Assembly: GCA_010015655.1 (NCBI GenBank)
Contig: ML976732.1
Span: 153,562-217,561 of the forward strand
Reading direction: 5' to 3'
DNA: 64,000 bases
Origin: Bimuria novae-zelandiae CBS 107.79
Taxonomy: Eukaryota; Ascomycota; Dothideomycetes; Pleosporales; Didymosphaeriaceae
Shown here in pieces: positions 1 to 11,246 of this stretch. Numbering within the stretch: the stretch's first letter is position 1; the number at the start of each line of letters is the position of its first letter. The notes beneath the pieces are model-generated. The model was given only the letters and a program-made list of their open reading frames with translations. It made no database searches and had not been told where the DNA came from. Made by a program: the position numbers and the translations under genes.

Positions 1-1348
1 TTCGAACACAAACCTCTCGATCATCAGCGCGCCTCAATCAGGCTATTACAAGTGCTACCACAACATGCGAGACGAGGGCCCTTGCGTATAGACTACATCC
101 AATGCAGCATGAAGCATGTCGATGTGGATGCTACCTATACTTGTCTCTCTTACGTTTGGGGTCCAGAGGACCAAGGCCACACCATCCTCATCAACGACAA
201 GCCCTACAAGGTTCGCCGGAATCTCTTCGAGTTTCTTGGAGTTGCACGCACCATGCATCATTCGAAATGGTTATGGATTGATGCGCTTTGTATCAACCAA
301 GCGTCCATTACAGAGTGCAATCACCAGGTTCAGCAAATGGGCCTGATCTATTCAAACGCCGTCGAGGTACTTTCGTGGCTTGAGAGCGCCAGATCAGTTG
401 CCCGAAACCTGAGATGGGTGGGATCAATTCCCACACGGAGGCTTTACTACAAGGAGCCATGGAGGCTTTTTCAACACGATTACTTCAGGCGCGCATGGAT
501 CACTCGAGAAATCGCTTTGGCAAGACGCATCACACTAATCGCTCGAGATGTTGGACGGAACCTGGCAGAATTTCCTCTGGAAGCTGATATACTCAGAGAG
601 GGGCTAATTCCAAAGTTCGATCCGGGATTAAAACGCCCACTTTTGGTGTCATTGATTAACAGGTTCGACCGAAGGTATGTACAGATCTTCGCGACCGGGT
701 CTAGCTCTACTGACCCTCTGTGGAGAGGGTTCCAATCTTTAGGTTGATTACGAGATCTCCCATCTTGAGTTGGCTCTACGAGTCTTGATTGCATGTCCTG
801 GAGCAGTCTGCTCTTGCTCGATACACGCAGTCTTTCGTGCTCCCCAGGTGGAACCTACTCGTCCATACAAGGTCGACCAAGCTCCGTTCTACATTGGAAT
901 ATCACCCGTCGTAGAGATCGCGCTGAACTCGCCACAAATTCGACACAACTCTGTGGTTTGCGCTTTATGCGACGAAGTTCTCGGGCAAAATTGCCTTCCT
1001 TTGAACGAAGGTTTTTTGATTTGTTGCCGACACATTTGCAGCTTCACACCCGGTCATTACCAAGTACGCAACATCACCAAAGTAGATGTTCAACAAATCA
1101 CCATCTCCTGGATCGTCAATGGCGAAGCTGAACTGCGTTTCACGCTACCGGTATTTTCGAAGCTGTCTATCGATATGCTACCGAATCGAACATCGTATGT
1201 GCTATCTTGTCTTCTTGTAACATTTACGAAGATCTTTCGTGTGCAGGGTATCCTTCTGGGTCTTTGTGCAAGGGTAAGAACATCCACGGAGGCACCCGCG
1301 CAACTAGAAAGTCCTATGCGACTGGGCCAACCTATACGCGACGAATGA
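1..1348 (+). pseudogene. HET-domain (heterokaryon incompatibility) gene, 5' truncated by the window edge and apparently broken
   Basis: The frame is open from base 1, so the true start lies left of the window. Bases 1-674 encode a typical HET core: a YTCLSYVWG box, then LWIDALCINQ, then a Q-V-x-x-M-x-x-IY stretch followed by VEVLSWL. Around 673 similarity moves to the next frame, which reads LLTLCGEG and, after a TAG at 740-742, VDYEISHLELALRVL; that block matches the region HET proteins usually carry after the domain. A splice using GTATGT at 675 and the AG at 742 gives the wrong phase and soon hits a stop, so an intron does not rescue it. HET proteins act in non-self recognition and programmed cell death. 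The frame open to 1348 may carry the decayed C-terminus, and related sequence may run to about 1450. Family call is firm; inactivation is inferred. Confidence 0.62.
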
Positions 1349-1418
1349 GCATCTTGAAAATGTTGAGCAACCTGGTTCCAGGATGACTGGACGCAAAATT
1401 CACTATCTTTCATTGCTG

Positions 1419-2426
1419 TTAGAGCACATCGAACGTCGTCAGGGCTGCACGTAGACCGCGAAAAGACCCACCTCCCCACCCCCTCTTTCTCGGAGGCGGG
1501 CCCGTACCATTGTACCCACACCCAGGATGCCCCTCACACGTACTCAGCGTATGAATATACCTAATCCTCCCGCCCTGCACCCTAAACGCATGGCTATCTG
1601 GCGACGGCTCCGGATCCGCGCGATCCAGTCCCGGAAACCGCAGATAAATAACCACCACGCCATTCACCTCGTCAACCACATACCTCCGATCGACCACCGT
1701 AATCGTGCTCGGCAGCCCCAAATCACACGTATTAGCCGTAAGATTCTGCCGCCCTGTATAAGCACCTCCTTCCAGCCTCGCGCACGGCGTTCCCCACGGC
1801 ACGGAGGCATTCACGTTCGCGAAGCGATTAAAGTACGCGTCTCCCGCTGCTTGAATGACGGCACGGGTGTCCCGCTTGTCCTGCGGGATCTCGCTCCAGT
1901 CTTCCTGGTCGTCCCAGTACTGTTTTGTCTCAACACTCACACTTCATGTCTCTGAACGCTGGACCTGACTCACCTTATAACCCGTCGCGTTGAACGCCCA
2001 GTCCCCCTGATCTGTAACCAGCGTCTCGATCTTCGTCAGATACAGCCCGCCAGCTTCGAAGCGTGTCCCGATTACGTATGGATGCGATGGGTCCATGACA
2101 AGGTACTGCATGAAGGCGGTGCAGAGCACGTCGTCGTAGAACGAGCGGTGGCTCGTTATGTTGAGGGGCTTGGATAGGATTCCGCTGCTCATGGATATGG
2201 GCGTGAATTGCTCGGTGTAGGTGAGGTTGGGCGCTACGGAGGGGATGAGCCAGGGCTCGCCGAGGGTTTGCGCGGCGAGGTAGGCGGCTATCATGTCGTT
2301 GAGGAATGTGCGGTCGCATGGCCTGCAGGAGTCCTGCGCTACGATGGGAGCGGCGAGGGAGAGAAGGATGGGGAGTACCAACACCTTCGAGTTGTGTTGA
2401 AGCATCTGGAGAGGTTGTGGGGGCAT
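1419..2426 (-). CDS. Secreted DUF8021-like protein
   Basis: Two exons, 2426-1974 and 1919-1419, joined in phase 0 across a 54-bp intron (GTGAGT donor, ACAG acceptor), giving 317 residues. A hydrophobic stretch (VLVLPILLSLAAPIVAQ) near residues 14-30 looks like a signal peptide; the Met at 2405 would place it closer to the N-terminus. The mature part has paired cysteines (CRPCD), a YTEQF segment, and a C-terminal half with VVDEVNGVVVIYLRFPGLD and FRVQGGRIRYIHT, which resembles the small fungal secreted family recently named DUF8021. Function is unknown. The last 25 residues (PPPRKRGWGGG onward) are low complexity and could mean that a further 3' intron was missed. N-glycosylation sequons (NLT, NIT, NAT, NAS) fit secretion. 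Confidence 0.65.
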
Positions 2427-2848
2427 TGGCTTTGTGTTAGGGATTCGGAGGCTGCGGCGACTTGAGACTGCTGTTCTGGATATGGTATGAGTTCACAGGG
2501 TTGGCTATCCGACGCCTTATCGAACCCAACCGCGAAACTACCGGATTAGTTGAGGTGAACTTCCATTTCACCAATGTAGATCCTGAGTGGGTGCGGTTCG
2601 TCGTGAATTCCTCCCATTGGCCAGCAACTCATGCACTCCACGTTCTTATATATCAAGCAATATGCTTTGTCTTTAGCCGAAGCTTGAATCCTCATCATGA
2701 AGTCTCCCTGGATGCGGATTGATGAATGTTCGAAGATTAGAGTTTTGTTCACCACATCCTGCATTGCAGTGTTCAAGGCTCCTATCGAGGACCAGGCAAC
2801 CAACCCACCTTGAAGTGGCCATGATGCGTTACCTTGCTAATCGCTCCA
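2427..2848. other. Intergenic, 5' of the DUF8021-like gene
   Basis: About 420 bp holding the upstream region of the DUF8021-like gene and the 3' side of the MFS gene. An 85-codon open frame lies on the minus strand (2803-2546) but resembles nothing I know; treated as chance. Confidence 0.4.
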
Positions 2849-4505
2849 TCATAACCTCTCCTTGATCTTCCACCCAGTAATACATATCCTTCCCGCCACA
2901 ATTGTCAAAGTCCCCACAACCATCATCGTCCCCGCCCACATCTGCGCCGTTACGTAGTCCCCTCCCCCCGTCTGAATCAGCGCCCCCGCAATCGGCGGCC
3001 CCGTCAAACTCGCCACCCCGACCACACTCAACCCCATCCCATTCCTTGTCCCAAGCTTACTCTGATCCTTCGTCAAATTCGCCATAACCACGGGAAACAG
3101 CCCCTGGAACCCTGCTGAGAAGAATCCGTAAAGGATTGTAAAGGCGTAAAGCGAGGCTTTAGTCTTCACCGCCGCCCAGCAGAACATGAGCAGCGAGGTT
3201 ATGAACGCCCAGGGGATGAGTGTGTTGTACGGCCCGAGGTAGGTGTTTGCGATGTAGCCTGGTATAAGTCGGCCGGGGAGCCCCATGCCGTTCATGATGA
3301 GGATGAGGTTGACGGAGGTGCTGTACGGGACGCCGATGACGTTGATGGCATACGCGCTGATGTAGTAGAAAGCGAAATACACACCTAGACAAAACAGGAA
3401 GAGCCCGATAGCATAGAGCGTGTAAGGAGCCTCTCTGAACGCGCCGAGTTCGAAGAGTGGTCCGCTTTTTCGCGGTGGGAGGCGCGGGCGGAGGAGACTG
3501 GTGTAGCATGCGCCGACGGCGAGCATGATGAATCCCATCACGCGGACGGTCCATTGGAATCCGAGCTGGGGGAGCAGTTGGCGCATGATGGTTGGGTAGA
3601 GGAGGCCGCCGATGGCGCTGCCGCAGGCCATGACGGCGAGGGCGGCGCTGCGGTTGCGCGCGAAGTAGGTGGTTACAAGGGAGATTGAAGGGGCAAATTG
3701 ACACCCGTTGCCGATGCCGTTCATCAGCCCTTGGGCAAGGAAGAATTGCCAGTATACGCTGCAGATGCTGGTCAAGAAGATACCGAGGGCGGAGAGGAGC
3801 ATCCCTGGAACCACGACCCAGTGAAAGTATCCTGCATCCAGTGCTCTGCCAGTGAACATGCCTATCAGATCGAGTCAGCAATTCACTCGCTCATTGAAGG
3901 GCCAGAAATGTCCGTCGTTTTGGCTCCCAGACGGATCCTTCGAAAATCATCCTGGTATTTGCGCGTCCCTGATTACCACAGGCCACGGTGTAAACCCAAA
4001 ATCTACATCTGAAAAGGACGAAAAGTAACCTACCCAGCCCAAAATGCCCCAGCATCTGCATACTCCCTATCCAACTCACCGCACTCGGCTCCATCCCCAA
4101 CTCGCTCGTGTAATACGACTGAAACACGCCAAACGACGAGGTCATTCCCCACGTATTCGTTACAAGCAAAAGGCCCGCGAAGACCTGTATCCAAGCCTTC
4201 ACGCCTCCATCAGGCGGCGGCCCTGGGTCCACGAGGGAGGCATTCGAGCGCGCGGTGAGCGTTTTGGTAATCTGCCTTAGGGACTTTGGACGCGTTGAGG
4301 GTGCGCGGGAGCGCTGGGTGGGTATGTGTGAGATGCCGGGGTCTTCGTATGCTTCAAAGGCTTCTTGTGGTGGTGGATAATCTTGGTTGTTTTTCTCGGC
4401 TTTCTCTCCGGTGTTGGTGTTGAAGAACTGATTCTCTGCACGCTCAACTCCTTCGCCTTGCAGACCTTGCTCCACGTCTGATATCTTTTCAGTAGCACGC
4501 GCCAT
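2849..4505 (-). CDS. MFS transporter, monocarboxylate-transporter-like
   Basis: Two exons, 4505-4034 and 3861-2849, with a 172-bp intron (GTAGGT donor, ATAG acceptor) restore one 494-residue frame. The first roughly 100 residues are a charged, presumably cytoplasmic tail ending in PPPDGGVKAW, the conserved DGG-x-x-AW box before helix 1 of fungal MCT/MCH-type carriers. The rest alternates hydrophobic helices and short loops, consistent with 12 membrane spans, including GNGCQFAPSISLVTTYF around helix 4-5 and KLGTRNGMGLSVVG in the C-terminal half. The substrate cannot be read from sequence: fungal members include riboflavin, monocarboxylate and metabolite carriers. Plasma membrane location is inferred. 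There is no metabolic cluster next to it that would hint at the substrate. Confidence 0.85.
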
Positions 4506-5351
4506 TATACCCTCTTTGGGCTATGCATTCAGATTGCGCCCTCCTCTTTAGATTATAGGATCCAGTGGACTGACAGATATGGGAAGGCACACAGGCACGC
4601 CGCCCGCACACCCCAGATACTTAAACGCGCCACCGACGACCGACCATCGCAGGACTCTCCACTTCGCTGCAGGACGCAGTGTGGTTTTCGAAATCGTCAT
4701 TGGCCGGGGTGCTAGAAATACTAGGGTTGGGGTTTTCCGTCGGCTGCGCTTGCGGTTAGGCTATCGGCTTTAGGCAAACGCGGTCTTCCCGCCGCGGATG
4801 GAAACAACGAAGAACGATTATCACACGCCTTATGTTCAATGCTGCTGACGATGGAAGTAGTGTGGAATGGTGCCATTGTCTGCTTTTGGGTGAGGTTGTG
4901 CGCAATTAATTCTTAGTGGTGCAGTGGTTTCATGGGGTTGGAACTTGTGCGCATTTCTAAGCAGGTCGTGATCGTGAGGATGTCGATCTTGGATTTTACC
5001 TGCGCATGTTCCATGCTGTCTGTTATCCGCGGCCGTGCACCTGGATGGCGATGGGTAAGCTTTTGTGCTGTGACACCACTACCACTGTTGATGGTCTTGT
5101 TCATTCGTCACAAGTATACGCACACGGAAATGCTACTGAGCGTGGGCAGGAATATCCGAAACGCGGCCCTTGAGGGGATTGTGGACGAAAAGTTTGCGAT
5201 ACATGTTCTAATTCATTGAGCTATTTTCATGCTTGATGCTAGTACGATGCGCGACAAAACCAGGCTTCTGTACAATGATTTGCAAAAGCGGTTATGTCGC
5301 AAAGGTCTTCTCGTCGCGGGTATGTTCCTCTACAACAACCCTCCGTACTTA
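4506..5351. other. Intergenic, no gene seen
   Basis: Upstream region of the MFS gene and downstream of the PPxY membrane protein. Short open frames on both strands show no family similarity. The trinucleotide-rich GCGGTTG/CCGACGACCG stretch near 4620-4760 is ordinary promoter-type sequence. Confidence 0.4.
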
Positions 5352-6681
5352 CTACCTATATACGGCCGCGGGAATTGTTTCTTGTGCCCGCACGGCCTCG
5401 TGGTAAGAAGGCGGTACTTCGTCGCCACTGCTATCTGGTCTGCGCATCACGCTTCGCACCGGCTGCAGCTCAACACCTTGGGATTCTTGATCCACAGAAT
5501 TGGCGGTTGGGGCCAGACTGGAATGCGAGTATGGCTTGATAATAACCTTCTTCTGTTGTCTCCTCGTCCACAGAAAAATGATCAGCCCCATGATGCAAGA
5601 TGCCACAAACAGTACGCCCACCACGACTCCGACAATCAAGCCAGTGTCTTTCGACTCCTCTCTGCCTTGTACTGGTGTCTGCGATTGCGATTGCGGTTGT
5701 GGTTGGGGAGCCATTGTCGGGATGCTGGACTCTGCCGATGGCCGTGGTGGTACGGCGACTCCGGTCGGGAAGCTCGCGTTAAAGGCCTTTGGCTGAGTGG
5801 ATGCGCGTTGTAGAACGGGAAATGGTACAGAATAGTCCTCTTGAACAAGCGAGTCACCGTGGTTCAAGATGGTGAAGATGCAAAGACCGCAAGTATCTTC
5901 TGGTATGCTGGAGTATTGGTCAAGAGAAGGGAACGAGTCTAGATAGAGGCTGGGAACAGGTCCGTTCTTTTTGGTGTAATATTCGATGTTGTCAGCATCG
6001 GTATCTGTTCAAAGTTAGACTTACTGTAGCGCACAAATGCGACATCGCACACATCGCACAACAAGCGTACTTACAATTAGCACAAGCTTGTTCAATAGAC
6101 CCGAGTTCAATCCCCTTCGTGCAAAGAATGCAGTTCAACCCGTATTCTCTAAACTCGCCGTCTGTAAATGTGCCACTGACAGTGTCTCCGGCTCTGATTG
6201 TGGCGTTCTCTCCACCCCAGCCTTGGTCTCGGAATCCAGAGGCGAGACGTTCTTGGAGTGTAAGATTCTGCACCGATGCGAGCAGTATCGCGTAAACCCC
6301 GCGGTCCTCGGTGCTATCGTTCGGTTGGGCGTATCCAGCGACGAAGGCTTCTCGAAATGTGGTGTTGAGTGCCGGCGGAAAAGACCACGCTGTCTCACCC
6401 GATGTCATCCTTCTGTGCGGCACACCCGACGCATCCGTATCACGTGCGATGCTATAGCGACCGCAAGTGTCGCAATGGGATTCTCCGTTATCTGGACATA
6501 TCGCGGATGACTGTGGCAGTCTTCGCGCACCTGCGAGGAGTTTGACGACTTGTAGCCGAGAAGGGACGTGATAATTCTTGCTGGATGGCCTCGTATCCAT
6601 GTTATGGTGAAAGCCGAGAACGCGAAGGATTTGCATCCTGGTCTCGCTTATTATCCGACTGCTAAATTGGGACATGGACAT
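5352..6681 (-). CDS. Single-pass membrane protein with cysteine-rich ectodomain and PPxY tail
   Basis: Exons 6681-6075 and 6004-5352 join through a 70-bp intron (GTAAGT donor, GAACAG acceptor) to 419 residues. The N-terminal 270 or so residues hold scattered cysteines (CDTCGRY, CILCTKG, CANC, CGLC) and sequons. A Pro/Gln linker (APQPQPQSQSQT) leads to one strong membrane helix, GLIVGVVVGVLFVASCIMG, at about residues 320-338, then a basic stop-transfer RRQQKK and a cytoplasmic tail ending near EVPPSYHEAV. PPSY is a PPxY motif, the usual docking site for WW domains of Rsp5/Nedd4 ubiquitin ligases. This is the layout of fungal mucin-like or receptor-like surface proteins. I do not recognise the family. 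No convincing signal peptide is present at this start, so a 5' exon upstream of 6681 may be missing. Confidence 0.6.
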
Positions 6682-7375
6682 GGGGCTGAAGGAAATCGAC
6701 TTGACCGTAGACGGAGTAGTGAGAAAGATTTGGCGACAGCTTAGACACTAGCCACTCGGGTCGGCAGACAATCTCTCAATTGATGGAGCGTGACCATTAA
6801 TCATTCAATTAAGTCAAATGCCGGCAAAGTGTCGAACGTTGGGCCCCCTCGCGAAGGCCATGTATGGGTTTCTAAGACTGCGAAGTCTAGTGGTGGCTTT
6901 GAGACGGCGACGGAAGAATATTGAAAGACCTTCGTCCGTGGAGCGTAGCGCCAACGATGCCCAGAGTGCCTAAGACTTGGGAAATAATTTCTGGACATGG
7001 AAATTCGCAAGTAAATGCCAATGCCTCTGTTCCTGCTCATCCCTCTTGAAGCTACTTTCTCCCCGTTAATGAGTCCCTGATAGCCAGGCTTGCGACCGAA
7101 AGGTCTGCAGGGACAATAGGATGACGTCCGACCTTGTGATACCAGATATAAACAGGTGAAATTGTTTGGTCATAATGCACAAGAATGTGCCGTGTGTTTC
7201 AAGTTTCTGCTGAGGTAGGAGAGCATAGAGGGTGCATGGTCATGAAGAAGCTGGCGCACGTGCCACCGGCCTAAACTCGGTCGCGCGAATTGCGACCATC
7301 AACAAACAAACAATCCAAATTCTTACAGCCTTCCCTCAATCGCCTATACACGTGTGATTCCACAGATTATGCAGT
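6682..7375. other. Divergent intergenic region
   Basis: Lies between two divergently oriented genes and should contain both promoters. A missing first exon of the membrane protein gene could lie here; a 79-codon minus-strand frame (7040-6801) is open but does not look like a signal peptide. Confidence 0.35.
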
Positions 7376-10129
7376 ATGGCGCGCACACATTCTTCCTATA
7401 CGGCGAGTCCTACGCGATGGCGATCCCCGCAACACAGCCCGCGACGCGACACCTCAGAGGGCGGCTCCCAGTACGAGATGGATTTGGATGCCCTGGGCCT
7501 CAATTCGACATTTGAGTCGACGGAGCTGGACGACAAGCACCAACCGAAAGTAGACGTGGTTGAGACCAGCGACATCGAAGGACCGGAAGACTTCACAATG
7601 AATATGACTTACTGGATGACGGCCGACCTTCCGCTGGCGCAGCAGATACGATCGCGAAAGGAAGCGAAAACAAAAATGAGTGAGGTACGGGGCGATGCAC
7701 GTGCGGAAACAAGCGGCGCACAAGAGACTACTGGCGAGGGCGACAGAGTGGTGGTGGAAGATTTCTCAGAAGACGGCGAGTCTGAGGCGGGTCATGAGCC
7801 AGCATCAACTACTACGCACGTCAACGGCACCGCAAAGAGCCGCTCTAGCAGTAAACCGCCATCAGAAGCGTCCATGGAGAACGACGAGAAGGTCAGAAGC
7901 TACCTCAGCGCATTGCCGGATTCAGACCTCCCAGGCGAAGTGCTCGCCTCAACACCGCTCCGAATACCTAAGCAGAATATGCTCCAGGTCCCCAGTCCGT
8001 CGCCTATGAGAGCGCGCTCGCTGCAGCCTACAGTCGAGGACTACGACACGCCGCGAAAGCCGACGCAAGAGACCGTCATACATCATCCTCCAGAACGCAT
8101 TATCGAGATCGCACAAGACTCGCTGCAACAACAAGTCGCGAATCTGCAGTCGCGCCTACAGGAGCAGGAACACGCTTCCAGGACGCGAATCACCGAGCTC
8201 GAAACGCTGCTAGCGTACACACGTTCGGACCTAGACACCGCGCGTTCTGATTCCTACAAGCAGCAGGAGCAGATACGAACCCTACAACAAGACAACGACC
8301 GTCAGAGGCGCGAAATGGAAGAGTCGCGCGCATCGGTTGATGGTCGGCTCAAGGCACAAGAGGAAGAGCTCCACGCGAAGATGCAAGAATTCGGGGAGGA
8401 GCTGCGACTCCAGAGTCTTGCCCGGCTGCAAAGCCAGCGAGAGGGGTTTGAGCGTCAAATGAGAACACTGGAAGAAGCCAAGCGCACAGTGGACGCAGAC
8501 GTGGCTTCGAGCGGCGAAGTACTAGCGCATGTGAAGAATGAGTTGGGCCAGCTGCGTGATTCGCATGAGAAGGAGCTGCGTGAGCTTCAAGATTCGCATG
8601 AGCAAGAATTGCAAAAGGTGCAGAGGAGTGATCGTCCAGAGGAGAACCGTAACGACCCGAATGCCACCGCAGTAGTCACTGATCTGCAACGAAAGCTCGC
8701 TGCGCTCCAGGCACGCGCAAATGCTCTCCAGGCTGACCTCGAGAAGGCGACATCAGACGCCCAGTCTGCCCGTGAGGAAGCGCTTTCAAGCCGAGCGCTC
8801 CATGCATCGTCTGAAGGAGCCGCTCAGTCGCATAAGATGCGCGCGTCAGAACTTCGGTCTCGCGTTGATCTTCTAGAGTCGCAGCTCTCCTCAGCCAAGG
8901 AGGAACTCGTTCACAAAGACCGGCAACTCGAACAACAGCACGACTTGGAGGCTCAACTGCAGACCTTACGCCTAGAGCTAGATAACGCCCATAGCAAACA
9001 CCTTGCGAATGAGCATACGGCTTCCCAATACCATCAGCTAGAATCGCGGCTCGAGTCTCTACAAAGCCAGCTGTACTCTGCTCTCGACAACGTAAGAGCA
9101 AAGGACCAGGATTTCCTGAAACAGTTTGAGGAACAAGAGAGGCTTGAACAGCGACTAAATGCGGCGCAAGGACGCATTGAAAGCCTTGACGCCACGGTCT
9201 CCTCACTCCGCCAGCAACTCGCAGACGCACACCGCGGTAGTGCCAAAGCTCGTGCAGATGCTGAGCACCTCGAAGCACAACTCGAAGATGCGAACGAACG
9301 ACTCCACGACGCCCATGCCGAAGCAGACCGCCGCGTCGCCGACATGGAGAAACGGCTATCCAAGCTCCGAGAAACCAAAGGCGAACTAGAGACCCGGCTG
9401 AACCAGCTCCAGAACGAGCACGATGATCTCAAAGACGACCACGAGATTCAAATGGAGACGGTACGCGACAACGCCGAAGACGCGATCCGCAAAGCAGGCT
9501 CTCTGCTCCAGCAAGAGCGCACCGAGAAGCGAAGAATCGCCACGGAACTCAAGAAGACGACGCAAGAGCTGGAGCACCTCCGTGCCGAAGCCGCGCGCAA
9601 GGAAGACGACGAAGAAGATTCATCGGATGAAGAGAGTTCGATTGTCTCGTCTATGCACACCGATCCCAAAGATGCCGAGCTCGAAAACCTCCGCCTCCTC
9701 GTGCGCAAGCAAGCATCATCGGTTAAAACGCTCAAATCGGAACTCTCGGCCCTCCGCAAAGAAACTACGCGACTAAAGGACCTCGCAGCGACCTCGAATA
9801 ATGAGACCGTCGCCGATCTGGAGAGTCAGCTTGAAGCCCTGAGCCGCGAGAATGAGAAGCTGAAGGCCGACGCTGAGACGCGCGAGCAGGACTTCGTGGC
9901 GATTAACAAAACCATGGACGAGCGCCTCGCAGGCGTGTTCAGCAAGGCGCTCAAGGAGCGTGCGAAGACCGTGGTGAGCAAGCGGGACGGGCAGTGGGCA
10001 GAGAAGGTGCAGGGCGAGAGGGAGTTCTTGGGGAAGGTGCTGATGAGGGAGTGGGGGAGGCAGGAAGTGGGTGTTGCGAGGGAGGGCGAGAGGCAGGGGT
10101 ATCGGTATAAGTATGTGCAGAGGTCGTGA
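7376..10129 (+). CDS. Large coiled-coil protein, possibly spindle-pole/septum associated
   Basis: A single uninterrupted frame of 917 residues. Residues 1-210 are Ser/Pro/acid-rich and carry a compact box, DIEGPEDFTMNMTYWM, near residues 66-81; I associate this kind of EGP-x-DFT-x-NM-x-x-WM box with fungal spindle-pole-body and microtubule-organising proteins, but from memory only. Residues about 245-820 are an almost continuous heptad coiled coil rich in Glu, Gln, Arg and Leu (LQSRLQEQEH, LESQLSSAKEELV, LRETKGELETRLN), with an acidic break, EDDEEDSSDEESS, at about 743-755. The basic C-terminus includes a conserved-looking ERAKTVVSKRDGQWAEKV. Structural, probably dimeric. Start chosen as the first ATG after a stop-rich leader. 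The molecular role is not established. Confidence 0.7.
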   Translation: MARTHSSYTASPTRWRSPQHSPRRDTSEGGSQYEMDLDALGLNSTFESTELDDKHQPKVDVVETSDIEGPEDFTMNMTYWMTADLPLAQQIRSRKEAKTKMSEVRGDARAETSGAQETTGEGDRVVVEDFSEDGESEAGHEPASTTTHVNGTAKSRSSSKPPSEASMENDEKVRSYLSALPDSDLPGEVLASTPLRIPKQNMLQVPSPSPMRARSLQPTVEDYDTPRKPTQETVIHHPPERIIEIAQDSLQQQVANLQSRLQEQEHASRTRITELETLLAYTRSDLDTARSDSYKQQEQIRTLQQDNDRQRREMEESRASVDGRLKAQEEELHAKMQEFGEELRLQSLARLQSQREGFERQMRTLEEAKRTVDADVASSGEVLAHVKNELGQLRDSHEKELRELQDSHEQELQKVQRSDRPEENRNDPNATAVVTDLQRKLAALQARANALQADLEKATSDAQSAREEALSSRALHASSEGAAQSHKMRASELRSRVDLLESQLSSAKEELVHKDRQLEQQHDLEAQLQTLRLELDNAHSKHLANEHTASQYHQLESRLESLQSQLYSALDNVRAKDQDFLKQFEEQERLEQRLNAAQGRIESLDATVSSLRQQLADAHRGSAKARADAEHLEAQLEDANERLHDAHAEADRRVADMEKRLSKLRETKGELETRLNQLQNEHDDLKDDHEIQMETVRDNAEDAIRKAGSLLQQERTEKRRIATELKKTTQELEHLRAEAARKEDDEEDSSDEESSIVSSMHTDPKDAELENLRLLVRKQASSVKTLKSELSALRKETTRLKDLAATSNNETVADLESQLEALSRENEKLKADAETREQDFVAINKTMDERLAGVFSKALKERAKTVVSKRDGQWAEKVQGEREFLGKVLMREWGRQEVGVAREGERQGYRYKYVQRS

Positions 10130-10421
10130 TTCGGGGGTCTGGGAGCGGGCTCGCAAGGAATGAGATGATCTAGGGTTGGCTGCCGGGCAGCACCTAGGCT
10201 TGCACTTGCATGTATTTCTACGTCGTCACGACCTGTTATGAATGACGAAGCTTTCCACTGTTTCTTCCCGCTCATAGTCATGCCTAATCTCTGCCATAAT
10301 CATAATTTTCATCATAACCATGCCCTGCCCGTGTGTCTTGCCAGGCCAGAAGTATATCGCTTGTGGACGTTCCCGTGCCGTATCGCATCGTCTCATCCCT
10401 CCCCTACTCCCCTCTCCCTTC
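10130..10421. other. Convergent intergenic region
   Basis: About 290 bp between the 3' ends of the coiled-coil gene (+) and LCL2 (-). Pyrimidine-rich; nothing else supported. Confidence 0.4.
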
Positions 10422-10917
10422 TTATAGCAGCCCCTTCCTCGCCAACTCAATCTTCCTCGCCGTCTCCCCCTCCTTATACCCGCCCTTACTCGCGCACACA
10501 GCAATCCCCTCGCCCAGCTCGACTTTATCCTCGACACCCCACGCGCAGGGACAATGGTGCGGGAAGTGCACGCACGAAAGCGTGCCCGGACAGAGGTACT
10601 TGTCGCAGTGCGCTGTGGGGTTCACCAGTCTTTTAGTAGGCCTTCTTTGTATGAATACATATGCACTTGAGTGGAGGACTGAGAAAGAGAGGGGAACAGG
10701 AGATGAAGGAAGGAGGGAGGTGAAGGGGTGATGAGGGGAGGGGGGAATTACCGTTCTCGTACTGCGCCTGGTACCACGAGCTGTCGCTGCGCACGTTCTG
10801 CTGCTGCTGCGCTTGTTGCTGTTGGCCACCGAACATTTGATCGAAGAAGCCGAATTGGGCGTTTACTCCCGAGAGGAGGAGTGTTGCGAGGGCGAGGATG
10901 AGGGCACGGAGCTCCAT
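10422..10917 (-). CDS. LCL2: Long chronological lifespan protein 2 (LCL2)
   Basis: Exons 10917-10752 and 10612-10422, with a 139-bp intron (GTAATT donor, CCACAG acceptor, CTAC-TAA branch-like site), give 118 residues, the usual size for the family. It starts with a signal peptide ([21 protein letters not shown]), then the family signature [10 protein letters not shown] followed by a Gln run, a [10 protein letters not shown] segment, and a cysteine-rich block [10 protein letters not shown]...[10 protein letters not shown], ending LGEGIAVC...[12 protein letters not shown]. This is a very clear match to fungal Lcl2, an ER/secretory protein linked in yeast to chronological lifespan and ER-associated degradation. 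Divergently arranged with NOP10; their start codons are 329 bp apart. Confidence 0.95.
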
Positions 10918-11246
10918 GGTGAGCGCTGGTGCTGTGTTGATTTGCGGGCGCGCGTGGGGAGAGGCGGGTTTGTGTCAAGGCGATGATGCTGTCGTGGAGC
11001 TTAGAGCGTCACGTGTGCCAAGATTTCCTACACTGCGGGCCAGAAATTTGCGGACCGCCGAAGTTGTCGAGCAAAAGTTCACACCCACCATCCTGAGCTC
11101 ACGAACACGTACGACAGCACTTCCAACGTACACACTCTCTTCTAAAACCTTCACGTAAGCGCCTTCCTCTTACAGTTCCACGGCTCAGCAAAGAAAGAAC
11201 GGCGGGAAGCGAAGAAGAGATAGGAAAGTGCTAACAAGGCAAAAGC
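10918..11246. promoter_or_regulatory. Divergent promoter region of LCL2 and NOP10
   Basis: 329 bp separate the start codons of two divergently transcribed conserved genes, so both promoters and 5' UTRs must be here. No TATA box is obvious. A CACGTGAC-type sequence (ACGTGT/CACGTG-like at about 11009-11015) is present. Confidence 0.5.

Noticed and set aside
675..742. Intron with GTATGT donor and TTTAG acceptor in the HET gene
   Set aside because: Splicing gives the wrong phase and reaches a stop after 14 codons, while the unspliced second frame contains HET-like sequence across this interval.
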